The notes beneath the pieces were generated by a model. That model saw nothing but the letters and a program-made list of their open reading frames with translations, did no database searches and was not told the origin of the DNA. Below, one piece after another: positions 8,702 to 16,059 of a stretch of DNA of 59,044 nt (position 1 is its first letter; every line of letters starts with the position of its first letter). The stretch is taken from assembly GCA_020832495.1 (NCBI GenBank), contig JAFIEP010000001.1, forward strand, positions 1-59,044, in the 5' to 3' direction. Source of the stretch: Acidimicrobiia bacterium (GTDB lineage Bacteria; Actinomycetota; Acidimicrobiia; Acidimicrobiales; Acidimicrobilacustridaceae). The translations under genes were made by a program, and so were the position numbers.

Positions 8702-9828
8702 GTGGGCGATCGACGGCTCTGCAGGCCGCACGCACCGTCGGCCACGACATCGTGGCCGTGGGGCCTGCACTCGTCACCGCCCGCGTCCTGGTGGCGATGG
8801 CGTGGTGGTTCTCGGGTGCGTTGGCCGGACCGCTGCACGACGCCGCGCCACCACGGGTGCACCGCGAAGGCCTGCTCGCCTGGGACGGGACGTGGTACGA
8901 GGCCATCGCCGCACTCGGCTACGGCAACATCCCCGACGAGGCCCTCCGCTTCTTCCCGCTCTATCCGCTGGTGGCCCGCTGGCTGGCCGCACCGTTCGGT
9001 GGGGACGTCGCCTGGACGCTGGTGGTGGTGGCCAACGTCAGCGCGGTGGCCGTGGCGGTGGCGGTGCTGCGCCTGGCCCGTCTCGAAGGGGTCAGCGAGG
9101 CGGCGGCCCGGCGTGCGGCGTGTTTCGTGTCGTTGTTCCCGGCCGGGTTCGTGCTGGTGTGGGCCTACAGCGAGGCCCTGTTCCTGGTGGCGGCGGTCGG
9201 CACCTTCCTCGGTGCTCGCTCGCAGCGGTGGGGGTTGGCAGCCACCTGTGCGTTCGCCGCGGCCGCCACCCGCCCACTGGGGTTGCTGTTGGTTGCGCCG
9301 TTGGCCGTCGAGGCGCTGCGCTGGTGGCGCCCGTCCGACGTGGCACATCGGCTGGCGTCGGCGGCCGCCGTCGTCGCACCGCTCGCCGGCACCGGCGCCT
9401 ACCTGGCCTGGGTGGGGTGGCGGTTCGGTGATGCCTTGTCCCCGTTCACCGTGCAGGGTGACTTCCGCGGCGATGCCGTCAATCCGTTGGTGCGCATCGG
9501 ACGAGGCCTCGGTGACCTGGTGGGCCCCGAGCGATTCGGCGAGGGGTTGCACGTGCCCTTCGCCGTGGCGTTCGTGGTGCTGGCCGTGCTCACCTTCCGG
9601 CGTTGGCCGCTCAGCTACGGCCTCTACGCCGCCGCCGTGCTGGTGGTGGCCCTGGCGGCGGACAACCTCAACTCACTGCAGCGCTATGCCCTGAACGCAT
9701 TCCCGTTGGCCATGACCTTCGGGGTGCTGTTGCACACCGAACGTTGGGAGCGGCTGGGCCTGGCGGTGTCGGCCTGTGGGCTGTTCTCGCTGGCCACCCT
9801 GGCGTGGATGGCCATCTACGTGCCCTGA
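8698..9828 (+). CDS. PIG-V-like mannosyltransferase family membrane protein
   Basis: A 376-residue polytopic protein. The segment WDGTWYEAIAALGY followed by FFPLYPLVARWL, and later SLFPAGFVLVWAYSEALFL, match the GPI mannosyltransferase PIG-V-like (GT76) family, whose bacterial members use polyprenyl-phosphate mannose. The GTG start overlaps the stop of the GT39 gene (GTGA, 8698-8701), so the two are translated together. With the GT39 enzymes and GT2 synthase it suggests a mannose-rich cell-surface glycolipid or glycoprotein pathway; the acceptor is unknown. Confidence 0.75.
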   Translation: MSGRSTALQAARTVGHDIVAVGPALVTARVLVAMAWWFSGALAGPLHDAAPPRVHREGLLAWDGTWYEAIAALGYGNIPDEALRFFPLYPLVARWLAAPFGGDVAWTLVVVANVSAVAVAVAVLRLARLEGVSEAAARRAACFVSLFPAGFVLVWAYSEALFLVAAVGTFLGARSQRWGLAATCAFAAAATRPLGLLLVAPLAVEALRWWRPSDVAHRLASAAAVVAPLAGTGAYLAWVGWRFGDALSPFTVQGDFRGDAVNPLVRIGRGLGDLVGPERFGEGLHVPFAVAFVVLAVLTFRRWPLSYGLYAAAVLVVALAADNLNSLQRYALNAFPLAMTFGVLLHTERWERLGLAVSACGLFSLATLAWMAIYVP

Positions 9829-9855
9829 CCGCCCGGAGAGGGAGCGGTGGCCCGA

Positions 9856-10086
9856 TCAGCCGGTCGAGGCGAGGGACACCACTGGAGCGTCGGCGGCTGC
9901 GCAGCGCCGCACCACGACGATCTCGGCGGTGCGCACCGACGCCACCCGCGTGCTCCACGAGTCGACGGTGGTGCGTCCGTCGCCGAGGGCGAAGAAGCTG
10001 GTCAGTTGGCCTTCGGGTTGGTAGGCGTCGGCGCCGTCCACCCGCTCGACCGTGCCGTCTCGCAGGACCACCTCGAACTGCTGCAC
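9856..10086 (-). CDS. Conserved small hypothetical protein
   Basis: A 76-residue protein from a GTG start with a GAGAGGA ribosome-binding site. It opens with FEVVLRDGTVERVDGADAY and continues with ALGDGRTTVDSW and VASVRTAEIVVVRR, alternating short beta strands with polar turns. I take it as real from codon bias and protein-like composition, and I recall similar small proteins in actinobacteria without known function. No membrane segment or cysteine motif is present, so it is probably cytoplasmic. Confidence 0.6.
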   Translation of the reverse strand: MQQFEVVLRDGTVERVDGADAYQPEGQLTSFFALGDGRTTVDSWSTRVASVRTAEIVVVRRCAAADAPVVSLASTG

Positions 10087-10273
10087 CGGTCCGTCCTCTC
10101 GTTCGCTGGCTGCTGTCCGTGGTCACGGTACGTCGGGAGCCCTGTGTGGAGGAAGAGGGAGAAGCCTGTGAATTCGGGAAGTTGTCCACAAGGGCACGAC
10201 CGCCAGCCTCGGGACGGAAGGCTGTGGCGGGGCCATCCGCACTCGTCGACGACGGGTGTGCGAAGGTGAGCAC

Positions 10274-10468
10274 ATGGACGCCGACAGCCCGCTCGAGTTC
10301 ACCTGCCCGCGCTGTGGGACGGCCACGGCCATGCGCTTCTACGGCCCGTGCAGCGCCTGCTACGTGGCGCTCCGAGCGGCTGCCGACGGCGAGGCGCGAG
10401 AGGTCGACGTGGCGGCCTACGAGCCGAAGATGAACGTCACCCCCAACGCCGTGGCCACCAAGGACTGA
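10274..10468 (+). CDS. Small zinc-ribbon protein
   Basis: A 64-residue protein with two CxxC knuckles, CPRCG and CSAC, 14 residues apart around RFYGP, so it should bind one zinc. A short acidic tail follows. The ATG at 10274 is preceded by GAAGGTGAG, a good ribosome-binding site; a GTG at 10256 is in frame but has none. Similar zinc-ribbon proteins are common in actinobacteria and have no assigned role. It converges on the cyclophilin gene. Confidence 0.7.
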   Translation: MDADSPLEFTCPRCGTATAMRFYGPCSACYVALRAAADGEAREVDVAAYEPKMNVTPNAVATKD

Positions 10469-10494
10469 GACCGGCTGGGGCGCGGTCGGCTGCG

Positions 10495-10510
10495 GTCGGC
10501 CGTGGCCGAC
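10495..10510. terminator. Hairpin between convergent genes
   Basis: GTCGGCC at 10495-10501 and GGCCGAC at 10504-10510 form a perfect inverted repeat in the 48-nt gap between the zinc-ribbon and cyclophilin stops. There is no T-run; it is a candidate bidirectional terminator. Confidence 0.4.
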
Positions 10511-10516
10511 TGGCTG

Positions 10517-10996
10517 TCAGCCCTGGCGTGGGCGCTCGACGACGGTGACGGACTGCATGACGTCACCGCGACGAACGGCGTCGACGGCGTCGAGCCCCGA
10601 CGTCACGTACCCGAACAGGTTGTACTGCTTGGGAAGCCGGCCGGCGAGGTCGTCGAGGCAGATGAAGAACTGCGAGCCGTTGGTGTCCGGTCCGGCGTTG
10701 GCCATGGCCACGGCGCCCTTGGTGTACTCGCCCTGCACGGGTTCGTCGGCGAAGCGGTAGCCGGGACCGCCGCGACCGGAGCCCTCCGGGCAGCCTCCCT
10801 GGATGACGAAGCCGGGTTCCACCCGGTGGAAGGTGAGGCCGTCGTAGTACCCCTTGCGGGCGAGTGCCACGAAATTGTTCACCGTGGTGGGAGCGAGTTG
10901 TGGGTCGAGTTCCATCACGATGTCGCCGCGCTCAGTGGCGATGACGGCGGTATAGATGGCGTCGTGGTCGATCTCGTTGGCCGGAGGCGTGTCCAT
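10517..10996 (-). CDS. Peptidyl-prolyl cis-trans isomerase, cyclophilin type
   Basis: A 159-residue protein that is almost entirely one cyclophilin domain. The catalytic region FHRVEPGFVIQGG carries the active-site Arg, and GAVAMANAGPDTNGSQFFI the substrate-binding segment. There is no signal peptide from the chosen ATG at 10996, so it is a cytoplasmic protein-folding catalyst. A much longer in-frame extension exists upstream but has no cyclophilin sequence, and the ATG follows a G-rich ribosome-binding stretch. Confidence 0.9.
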   Translation of the reverse strand: MDTPPANEIDHDAIYTAVIATERGDIVMELDPQLAPTTVNNFVALARKGYYDGLTFHRVEPGFVIQGGCPEGSGRGGPGYRFADEPVQGEYTKGAVAMANAGPDTNGSQFFICLDDLAGRLPKQYNLFGYVTSGLDAVDAVRRGDVMQSVTVVERPRQG

Positions 10997-11075
10997 CCCC
11001 CCAGCCTTGCACACGGCTGCACCCTGGGGTGACGCCGTCGCGGTCGTCTGTGCCAGCGGTCGGCGACCGGCGCGG

Positions 11076-12767
11076 TCAGCGACCCGCGGCGGCTGCGCTC
11101 CGACCGCCTGGCTTGCGTTCCGCTGCCTCGAGAGGGAAGTGACAGGCCACGTAGTGGCCGAGGTCGACCTGACGCATGGTGGGCTCCACCTGCGCGCACA
11201 TGTCCTCGGCACGCGGGCACCGGGTGCGGAAACGGCACCCTGAGGGTGGGGCCACCGGCGAGGGGATCTCTCCGCCGAGGATGGTCTCCTCACGGGGCCG
11301 CATCGTCGGATCCGGCACCGGGATGGAGGCCAAGAGGGCGGCGGTGTAGGGGTGGGCCGGGCGGGCATAGAGGTCGTCGGGGCCGGCCACCTCGCAGATC
11401 TTGCCCAGGTACATCACGGCCACCCGATCGCTCACGTTCTTCACCACGGCGAGGTCGTGGGCGATGAACACCAGGGTGAGATCGTAGCGAGCCTTCATGT
11501 CCTGGAGCAGGTTGAGGATCTGTGCCTGCACCGACACGTCGAGGGCGGACACCGGCTCGTCGCAGATGATGACTTTGGGGTCGAGCACGAGGGCGCGGGC
11601 GATGCAGATCCGTTGGCACTGACCACCGGAGAACTGGTGGGGCCGGCGGCCCATGGCAGCGTCGGGATCCAGCCCCACGTTCTCGAGGGTGTCGCGCACG
11701 GTCTCGGCGTGCTTCTGGCGGATGCCGGCCATCTTGCGGTAGTCCGCAATGGTGGAGGGCAGCAGGATGAGCACGAGGGGCAGCAGGGCCAGGGCCACGC
11801 CGGCCCAGGTGAGCACGTCGCCGGCGGTCATGGCCCACGAGGGGATGGTGCCCTCGCCGCCCCCGGCACGTGGGCGGCCACGGTCAGCGCCCACGAAGCT
11901 CACGGTGGCCGTGTTCCCGTCGATGGTCACCACCGTCTCGATGCCCTCGAGCAGTTCCTGATCGGTCCAGTCCTCGGAGGGCTCGAAGACTTCGGGGCCG
12001 AGGGCGCTCTGCACGGCGATCATGTCGCCGATGGCGGGCAGCGTCCCGACACCGATGGCGGTGGAGCCGGCCAGCACCAGCGAGAAGACGATGGTGGCCA
12101 CTTCGCTCCGTGGGGAGCGGGCGCGGACGGCCCGGGCGATGGTGAACGCTGCGGTGGCGAACACCACCCCGCAGAAGGCCAACGTGCCGCTGACGAGCTG
12201 TGCGCCCTCCCACAGCGGATCGGGCAGGAAGGGGTCGGTGTTCAACAGGTAGGGGATGAGACCGTTGACGACCGTCCCGGCCAGGAAGAGCCCGAACGCC
12301 CCCGCCATGAGGGCGGCCAGCAGGTAGAGGACACCCACGACGGCCTTGGTGGTGGCTGCTGGTGGGTTCTGCTCCGCAGCCCAGATGCGCAGCGGCTCGG
12401 CCACGATGTCGCCCACCGTGCGTCGAGGGTTCAACGACGAGATGGGGTCCTGGAAGATCATCTGCATGTCGGGCCGCATGCGACGCAGCTCCGACTTGGG
12501 CAGCTCGGTGAGGTCGGTGCCGTCGTAGTAGACGGCCCCCGAGGTGGGCGACGGGAGCTGCATGAGCGCCTTGCCGGTGGTGGACTTCCCACAGCCGGAC
12601 TCGCCGACCAATCCGAGCGTCTCGCCCGGCCGTACGTCGAGGCTCACGTCGGACACGGCGTGCACCTTCAGGCCGGTGCGGCCGACGGGGAACTCGACCA
12701 CCAGGCTCTCGGCCCGGAGGAGCGCGTCCGAGCGATCCCGGAGGTGGACCTTGCCGCTGCCTGCCAC
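11076..12767 (-). CDS. Oligopeptide ABC transporter ATPase (OppF-like) with a four-helix membrane insert
   Basis: A 563-residue protein, about 220 longer than usual for OppF. The ATPase parts are complete: Walker A GESGCGKST (about 55-63), Q-loop IFQDP (104-108), signature FSGGQCQR (379-386), Walker B VIICDEP (399-405), SALD (407-410), switch His in AHD (437), and a C-terminal oligopeptide/dipeptide domain with the CRFRTRCP cysteine motif. Between the helix at VAEPLRIWA (about 130) and the RQKHAETVRDTLENVGL helix (about 350) lies a foreign segment of about 215 residues with hydrophobic stretches at about 141-175, 187-213, 222-250 and 314-342, and a polar loop at about 252-313. There is no frame break. 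Last gene of the operon, 1 nt after OppD. Confidence 0.85.
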   Translation of the reverse strand: MAGSGKVHLRDRSDALLRAESLVVEFPVGRTGLKVHAVSDVSLDVRPGETLGLVGESGCGKSTTGKALMQLPSPTSGAVYYDGTDLTELPKSELRRMRPDMQMIFQDPISSLNPRRTVGDIVAEPLRIWAAEQNPPAATTKAVVGVLYLLAALMAGAFGLFLAGTVVNGLIPYLLNTDPFLPDPLWEGAQLVSGTLAFCGVVFATAAFTIARAVRARSPRSEVATIVFSLVLAGSTAIGVGTLPAIGDMIAVQSALGPEVFEPSEDWTDQELLEGIETVVTIDGNTATVSFVGADRGRPRAGGGEGTIPSWAMTAGDVLTWAGVALALLPLVLILLPSTIADYRKMAGIRQKHAETVRDTLENVGLDPDAAMGRRPHQFSGGQCQRICIARALVLDPKVIICDEPVSALDVSVQAQILNLLQDMKARYDLTLVFIAHDLAVVKNVSDRVAVMYLGKICEVAGPDDLYARPAHPYTAALLASIPVPDPTMRPREETILGGEIPSPVAPPSGCRFRTRCPRAEDMCAQVEPTMRQVDLGHYVACHFPLEAAERKPGGRSAAAAGR

Positions 12768-12768
12768 G

Positions 12769-13881
12769 TCAGTTCCCTCCTGCGGGTGTCGCCGCCCGGG
12801 TGCTCTTCACCGGCTCGGCCGCGTCGAGACGGGCCCGGATCTCCACCTGGGTGGGGGAGCCGACTGGGTACCAGCAGCGGTAGAAGTGGCCGGGGCTGTC
12901 GGCCTCCACGAGTGGGGGTTCCTCCACGTGGCACCGTTCCTGGGCGTAGACGCAGCGGGGTGAGAAGTTGCAGCCCTTGGGCGGGGAGATGAGGTCGGGC
13001 GGACGACCGCCGATGGCGCTGAGGCGCGAGTGGCTGGGGAGGTCCAGCCGGGGGATGGAGGCCAGCAGCGCTTCGGTGTAGGGCATCTTGACGTCGGCGA
13101 ACAAGGCGGCGGTGGGAGCGGTCTCGACCACCTTGCCGCCGTACATCACGGCGATCTCGTCGGTTCGACCAGCGACGACACCGAGGTCGTGCGTGACGAG
13201 GATCATGGCCATGTGCCGTTCCTTCTGCTGCTGTTGCAGCAGGTTCAAGATCTGGGCCTGCACGGTCACGTCGAGGGCGGTGGTGGGTTCGTCGGCGAAC
13301 AGCAGCCGGGGCCCGCAGGCCAGGGCTATGGCGATGGTGACGCGCTGGCGCATGCCGCCGGACAGTTGGTGGGGGTACTCGTCGAGCCGCTGTGCCGGCT
13401 CGGGGATGCCCACCGAGGACAACAGCGCGACGGCGGTCTCACGGGCCTCGTCGTTGTCCATGCCCAGGTGCAGTTCGAGTGACTCCGTGATCTGCCGACC
13501 GATCTTCATGACCGGGTTCAGCGAGGTCATCGGGTCCTGGAACACCATGGCCATCTCGGCGCCCCACACGGAGCGCATCTGCTCGGGGCCGTAGTCGATG
13601 ATGTCGACGCCCTCGTAGTAGACGTGCCCGCCGCGGACCGTGTTGGAGCTGGGCAACAGGCCCATGATCGATCGGGACAGCACGGTCTTGCCGGAGCCGG
13701 ACTCGCCGACGACGCCGAGTGTGCGTCCTCGTTCCAGGACGAAGCTGACGCCGTCCACCGCCTTCACGGTGCCGCGGGGCGTGCGGAAGTGGGTGGTCAG
13801 GTCGACCACCTCGAGCAGCTTGGCGGACGGATCGCGCCCGGCCAGGCCACCGCCGGAACCAGTGACGACCTTGCGACTCAC
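12769..13881 (-). CDS. Oligopeptide ABC transporter ATPase (OppD-like)
   Basis: A 370-residue ATPase of normal length for OppD/DppD. Walker A is GESGSGKTVLS, the Q-loop FQDPMTSLNP, the signature LSGGMRQR, Walker B LLFADEPTTALD, and the switch His lies in VTHDLG. The C-terminal oligopeptide/dipeptide domain with CNFSPRCVYAQERC follows. It pairs with the modified OppF below it as the two nucleotide-binding subunits of a peptide importer. Its GTG start overlaps the end of the OppC permease by 4 nt. Confidence 0.9.
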   Translation of the reverse strand: MSRKVVTGSGGGLAGRDPSAKLLEVVDLTTHFRTPRGTVKAVDGVSFVLERGRTLGVVGESGSGKTVLSRSIMGLLPSSNTVRGGHVYYEGVDIIDYGPEQMRSVWGAEMAMVFQDPMTSLNPVMKIGRQITESLELHLGMDNDEARETAVALLSSVGIPEPAQRLDEYPHQLSGGMRQRVTIAIALACGPRLLFADEPTTALDVTVQAQILNLLQQQQKERHMAMILVTHDLGVVAGRTDEIAVMYGGKVVETAPTAALFADVKMPYTEALLASIPRLDLPSHSRLSAIGGRPPDLISPPKGCNFSPRCVYAQERCHVEEPPLVEADSPGHFYRCWYPVGSPTQVEIRARLDAAEPVKSTRAATPAGGN

Positions 13882-14906
13882 AGGCCGCCCTCCTTGATGC
13901 TGAAGAACTCACGCAGGCGATCGCCCATGTAGTTGAGCGAGATGAGTGCCGCCACCAGGAAGGCGCAGGGCACCATGGACACCCACCACTTGCCTTCGCG
14001 GAGGGCGTCCTGCCCGTCGGCGATGAGCTTGCCCCAGGAGGGCTCCGGTGGCGGCACCGACAGGCCCAGGAAGGCCAGGGCTCCTTCGGCGGCGATGGCC
14101 ACCGCGGCGCCGAGCGGGATGAAGGGGAGGAGGGCCAACAGGACGTTGGGGAACACCTCTTTGAACATGACTCGAAGGTTGGTGGCGCCCAACGTGCGGG
14201 CGGCCATGACGAACTCGCGTTGCATCACCACCAAGGTGTTGGCTCGGACGAGACGGGCGACGGTGGGGATGGCCACCACGGTGAGCGCGATGGTGGCACT
14301 CGCCACCCCGATGCCTCGGATGGCCACGATGGCCAAGGCCAGCAGGAGCGCCGGGAAGGCCAGCAGGATGTCCATGGCGGCCATGAACGCAGCGTCGATG
14401 TTGCGCCCGAAGTAGCCGGCCAGCAGCCCGATGATGCCGCCGATGATGAGCCCGCCCGTGATGGCCATGATGCCCACGCCGAGTGACACCCGGGCGCCGT
14501 ACACGATGCGCGACAGCGTGTCGCGGCCGAGGTCGTCGGTACCCAGGATGGCCAGGTCGCCGTCGAGCCGGTTGGTGAGGGGCGGGAGATCCCGTTCGAG
14601 CACCAGGTTCCGGCCCGTGGGTTGCTGGTCGTACGGGGCCAGGGGCAGCACGTCGGCGAACACGGCGGCCAGCACGATGAGCACCAGGAAGCCGATGGAC
14701 ACCCAGAACCCGACGCCCAGCTTCTTGCGGGCCAGGATGTCGGCCGACTCGGGATCCTGGTCGACTCCCGCCATGCGGGCCTGCAAGCGGGCTTGGTCGC
14801 CCTCGAGCATGCCGGCCTCGACGGCGAGGTTGTCGACACCCATGAGCCCTTCGTCGCTCTCGAGCGGCGAGGGCTTCATGTGGGCGTCAGGCGACTGCTC
14901 GGGCAT
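13878..14906 (-). CDS. Oligopeptide ABC transporter permease (OppC-like)
   Basis: A 342-residue inner-membrane permease with an N-terminal cytoplasmic tail of about 55 residues, the OppC-type first helix and the PYDQQPTGRNLVLE outside segment, then five helices. The coupling loop that contacts the ATPases is VMQREFVMAARTLGATNLRVMF, the EAA motif of the family. It forms a heterodimer with the OppB permease. The ATG overlaps the end of OppB by 20 nt. Confidence 0.9.
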   Translation of the reverse strand: MPEQSPDAHMKPSPLESDEGLMGVDNLAVEAGMLEGDQARLQARMAGVDQDPESADILARKKLGVGFWVSIGFLVLIVLAAVFADVLPLAPYDQQPTGRNLVLERDLPPLTNRLDGDLAILGTDDLGRDTLSRIVYGARVSLGVGIMAITGGLIIGGIIGLLAGYFGRNIDAAFMAAMDILLAFPALLLALAIVAIRGIGVASATIALTVVAIPTVARLVRANTLVVMQREFVMAARTLGATNLRVMFKEVFPNVLLALLPFIPLGAAVAIAAEGALAFLGLSVPPPEPSWGKLIADGQDALREGKWWVSMVPCAFLVAALISLNYMGDRLREFFSIKEGGL

Positions 14907-15837
14907 GGCGGATCCTGGGGTCGAGGACGGCGTACAGCATGTCGACGGCGAAGTTGATGAGGACGTAGCCCGCTGCGATCACCAGCAGGGCTCCCTGGAG
15001 TGGCACACCGTCGCGTCGGAAGATGGCTTCGAGGACGTAGGACCCCATGCCGGCGATACCGAAGGCCACTTCGATCACGATGGTGCCGCCGATCAGGCGA
15101 CCCATGTTGATGCCGGCCACGGTGATGAGTGAGAACGTGGAGGGCCGGAAGGCGTGACGACGCATGATGTAGCCGCTCGAGAGGCCCTTCGCCTTGGCCA
15201 TGGTGATGTAGTCCTCTTGCAGCGTGCTGATGAGGTCGTTGCGCAGGAGGCGCATGTAGACCGCCAGCTCCGCCATTGCCAGGCAGATGGCAGGTAATAT
15301 CAGCGCCCAGAATTGCTCCGCTGGGTTGGCGCTCGCCGGATAGAGGACCGGGAACAGGCCGAAGCCGAGCGCGAACACGGCGATGAGCACGATGGCGAAG
15401 ACGTAGTTGGGCACCGAGATGCCGATCGCCGCGATGCCCGTCGAGATGCGGTCGAGGGTGCCGCCGGGCTTGCGGGCGGAGGCCATGCCCAGCGGGAGGC
15501 CGATGCCGAGGGCCAGCACCTGCGACATGATGACGAGCACCAAGGTGACCGGCAAGCGGTTGCCGAGTGCTTCGGTGACCGGTTCGCGGGTGACGGCCGA
15601 TTGCCCGAGGTCCTGGTGGATGACCACCTGCTGCAGCCACTTGGCGTATTGGATGGGCACGATCTGGTCGAGCCCGAGTTCCTCGCGGAGCTGCTCCTGC
15701 TGCTCGACGGTGCACCCGATGCCGCAGCGCACGGTGACCGAGTCGCCCGGCAACAGGTCGAGCAGCACGAACGAGGCGAAGCTCACCACGAGCAGCACCA
15801 CCACGAGCTGCAGCACTTTCTTCAGGATGAATGCCAC
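14887..15837 (-). CDS. Oligopeptide ABC transporter permease (OppB-like)
   Basis: A 316-residue permease with six helices, the OppB-type N-terminus (FILKKVLQLVVVLLVVSFASFVLLDLLPGD), and the EAA coupling loop LQEDYITMAKAKGLSSGYIM. The outside loop after the first helix has two cysteines (RCGIGC) that may form a disulfide. I chose GTG 15837 because GAGGAG sits 8 nt upstream; longer versions have no membrane-protein sequence added. It follows the substrate-binding protein gene after a 222-nt gap with a hairpin. Confidence 0.9.
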   Translation of the reverse strand: MAFILKKVLQLVVVLLVVSFASFVLLDLLPGDSVTVRCGIGCTVEQQEQLREELGLDQIVPIQYAKWLQQVVIHQDLGQSAVTREPVTEALGNRLPVTLVLVIMSQVLALGIGLPLGMASARKPGGTLDRISTGIAAIGISVPNYVFAIVLIAVFALGFGLFPVLYPASANPAEQFWALILPAICLAMAELAVYMRLLRNDLISTLQEDYITMAKAKGLSSGYIMRRHAFRPSTFSLITVAGINMGRLIGGTIVIEVAFGIAGMGSYVLEAIFRRDGVPLQGALLVIAAGYVLINFAVDMLYAVLDPRIRHARAVA

Positions 15838-16013
15838 GTCAGCTACTCCTCGGGCGCATGTGCCGTGTGGATCCTCGACTCCGCTGGTGCTCCCCCGGTG
15901 GTGCCGACGCACACCGTGCGCTGACGTCCACCGCCGACGACGCGGCGTCGGTCGAGCCGCTCAGCATGCCGTCGGGACTCGGACCATAGCCGCGAACGCG
16001 GGTGACCGTGGAC

Positions 16014-16053
16014 ACGTCGGGGCGGGGGACCGTGAGCCCACCCACCCCGACGT
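16014..16053 (-). terminator. Intra-operon stem-loop after the binding-protein gene
   Basis: CCCCGACGT at 16045-16053 pairs perfectly with ACGTCGGGG at 16014-16022, with a G/C-rich 22-nt loop, only 7 nt past the stop of the substrate-binding protein. Such hairpins often stabilise or partly terminate the message so that the binding protein is made in excess over the membrane parts. No T-run follows. Confidence 0.45.
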
Positions 16054-16059
16054 CCGCGA

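Noticed and set aside
10182-10190. TTGTCCACA, a good actinobacterial DnaA box
   Set aside because: It is alone; no cluster, no AT-rich unwinding region and no dnaA/dnaN nearby, so not an origin.
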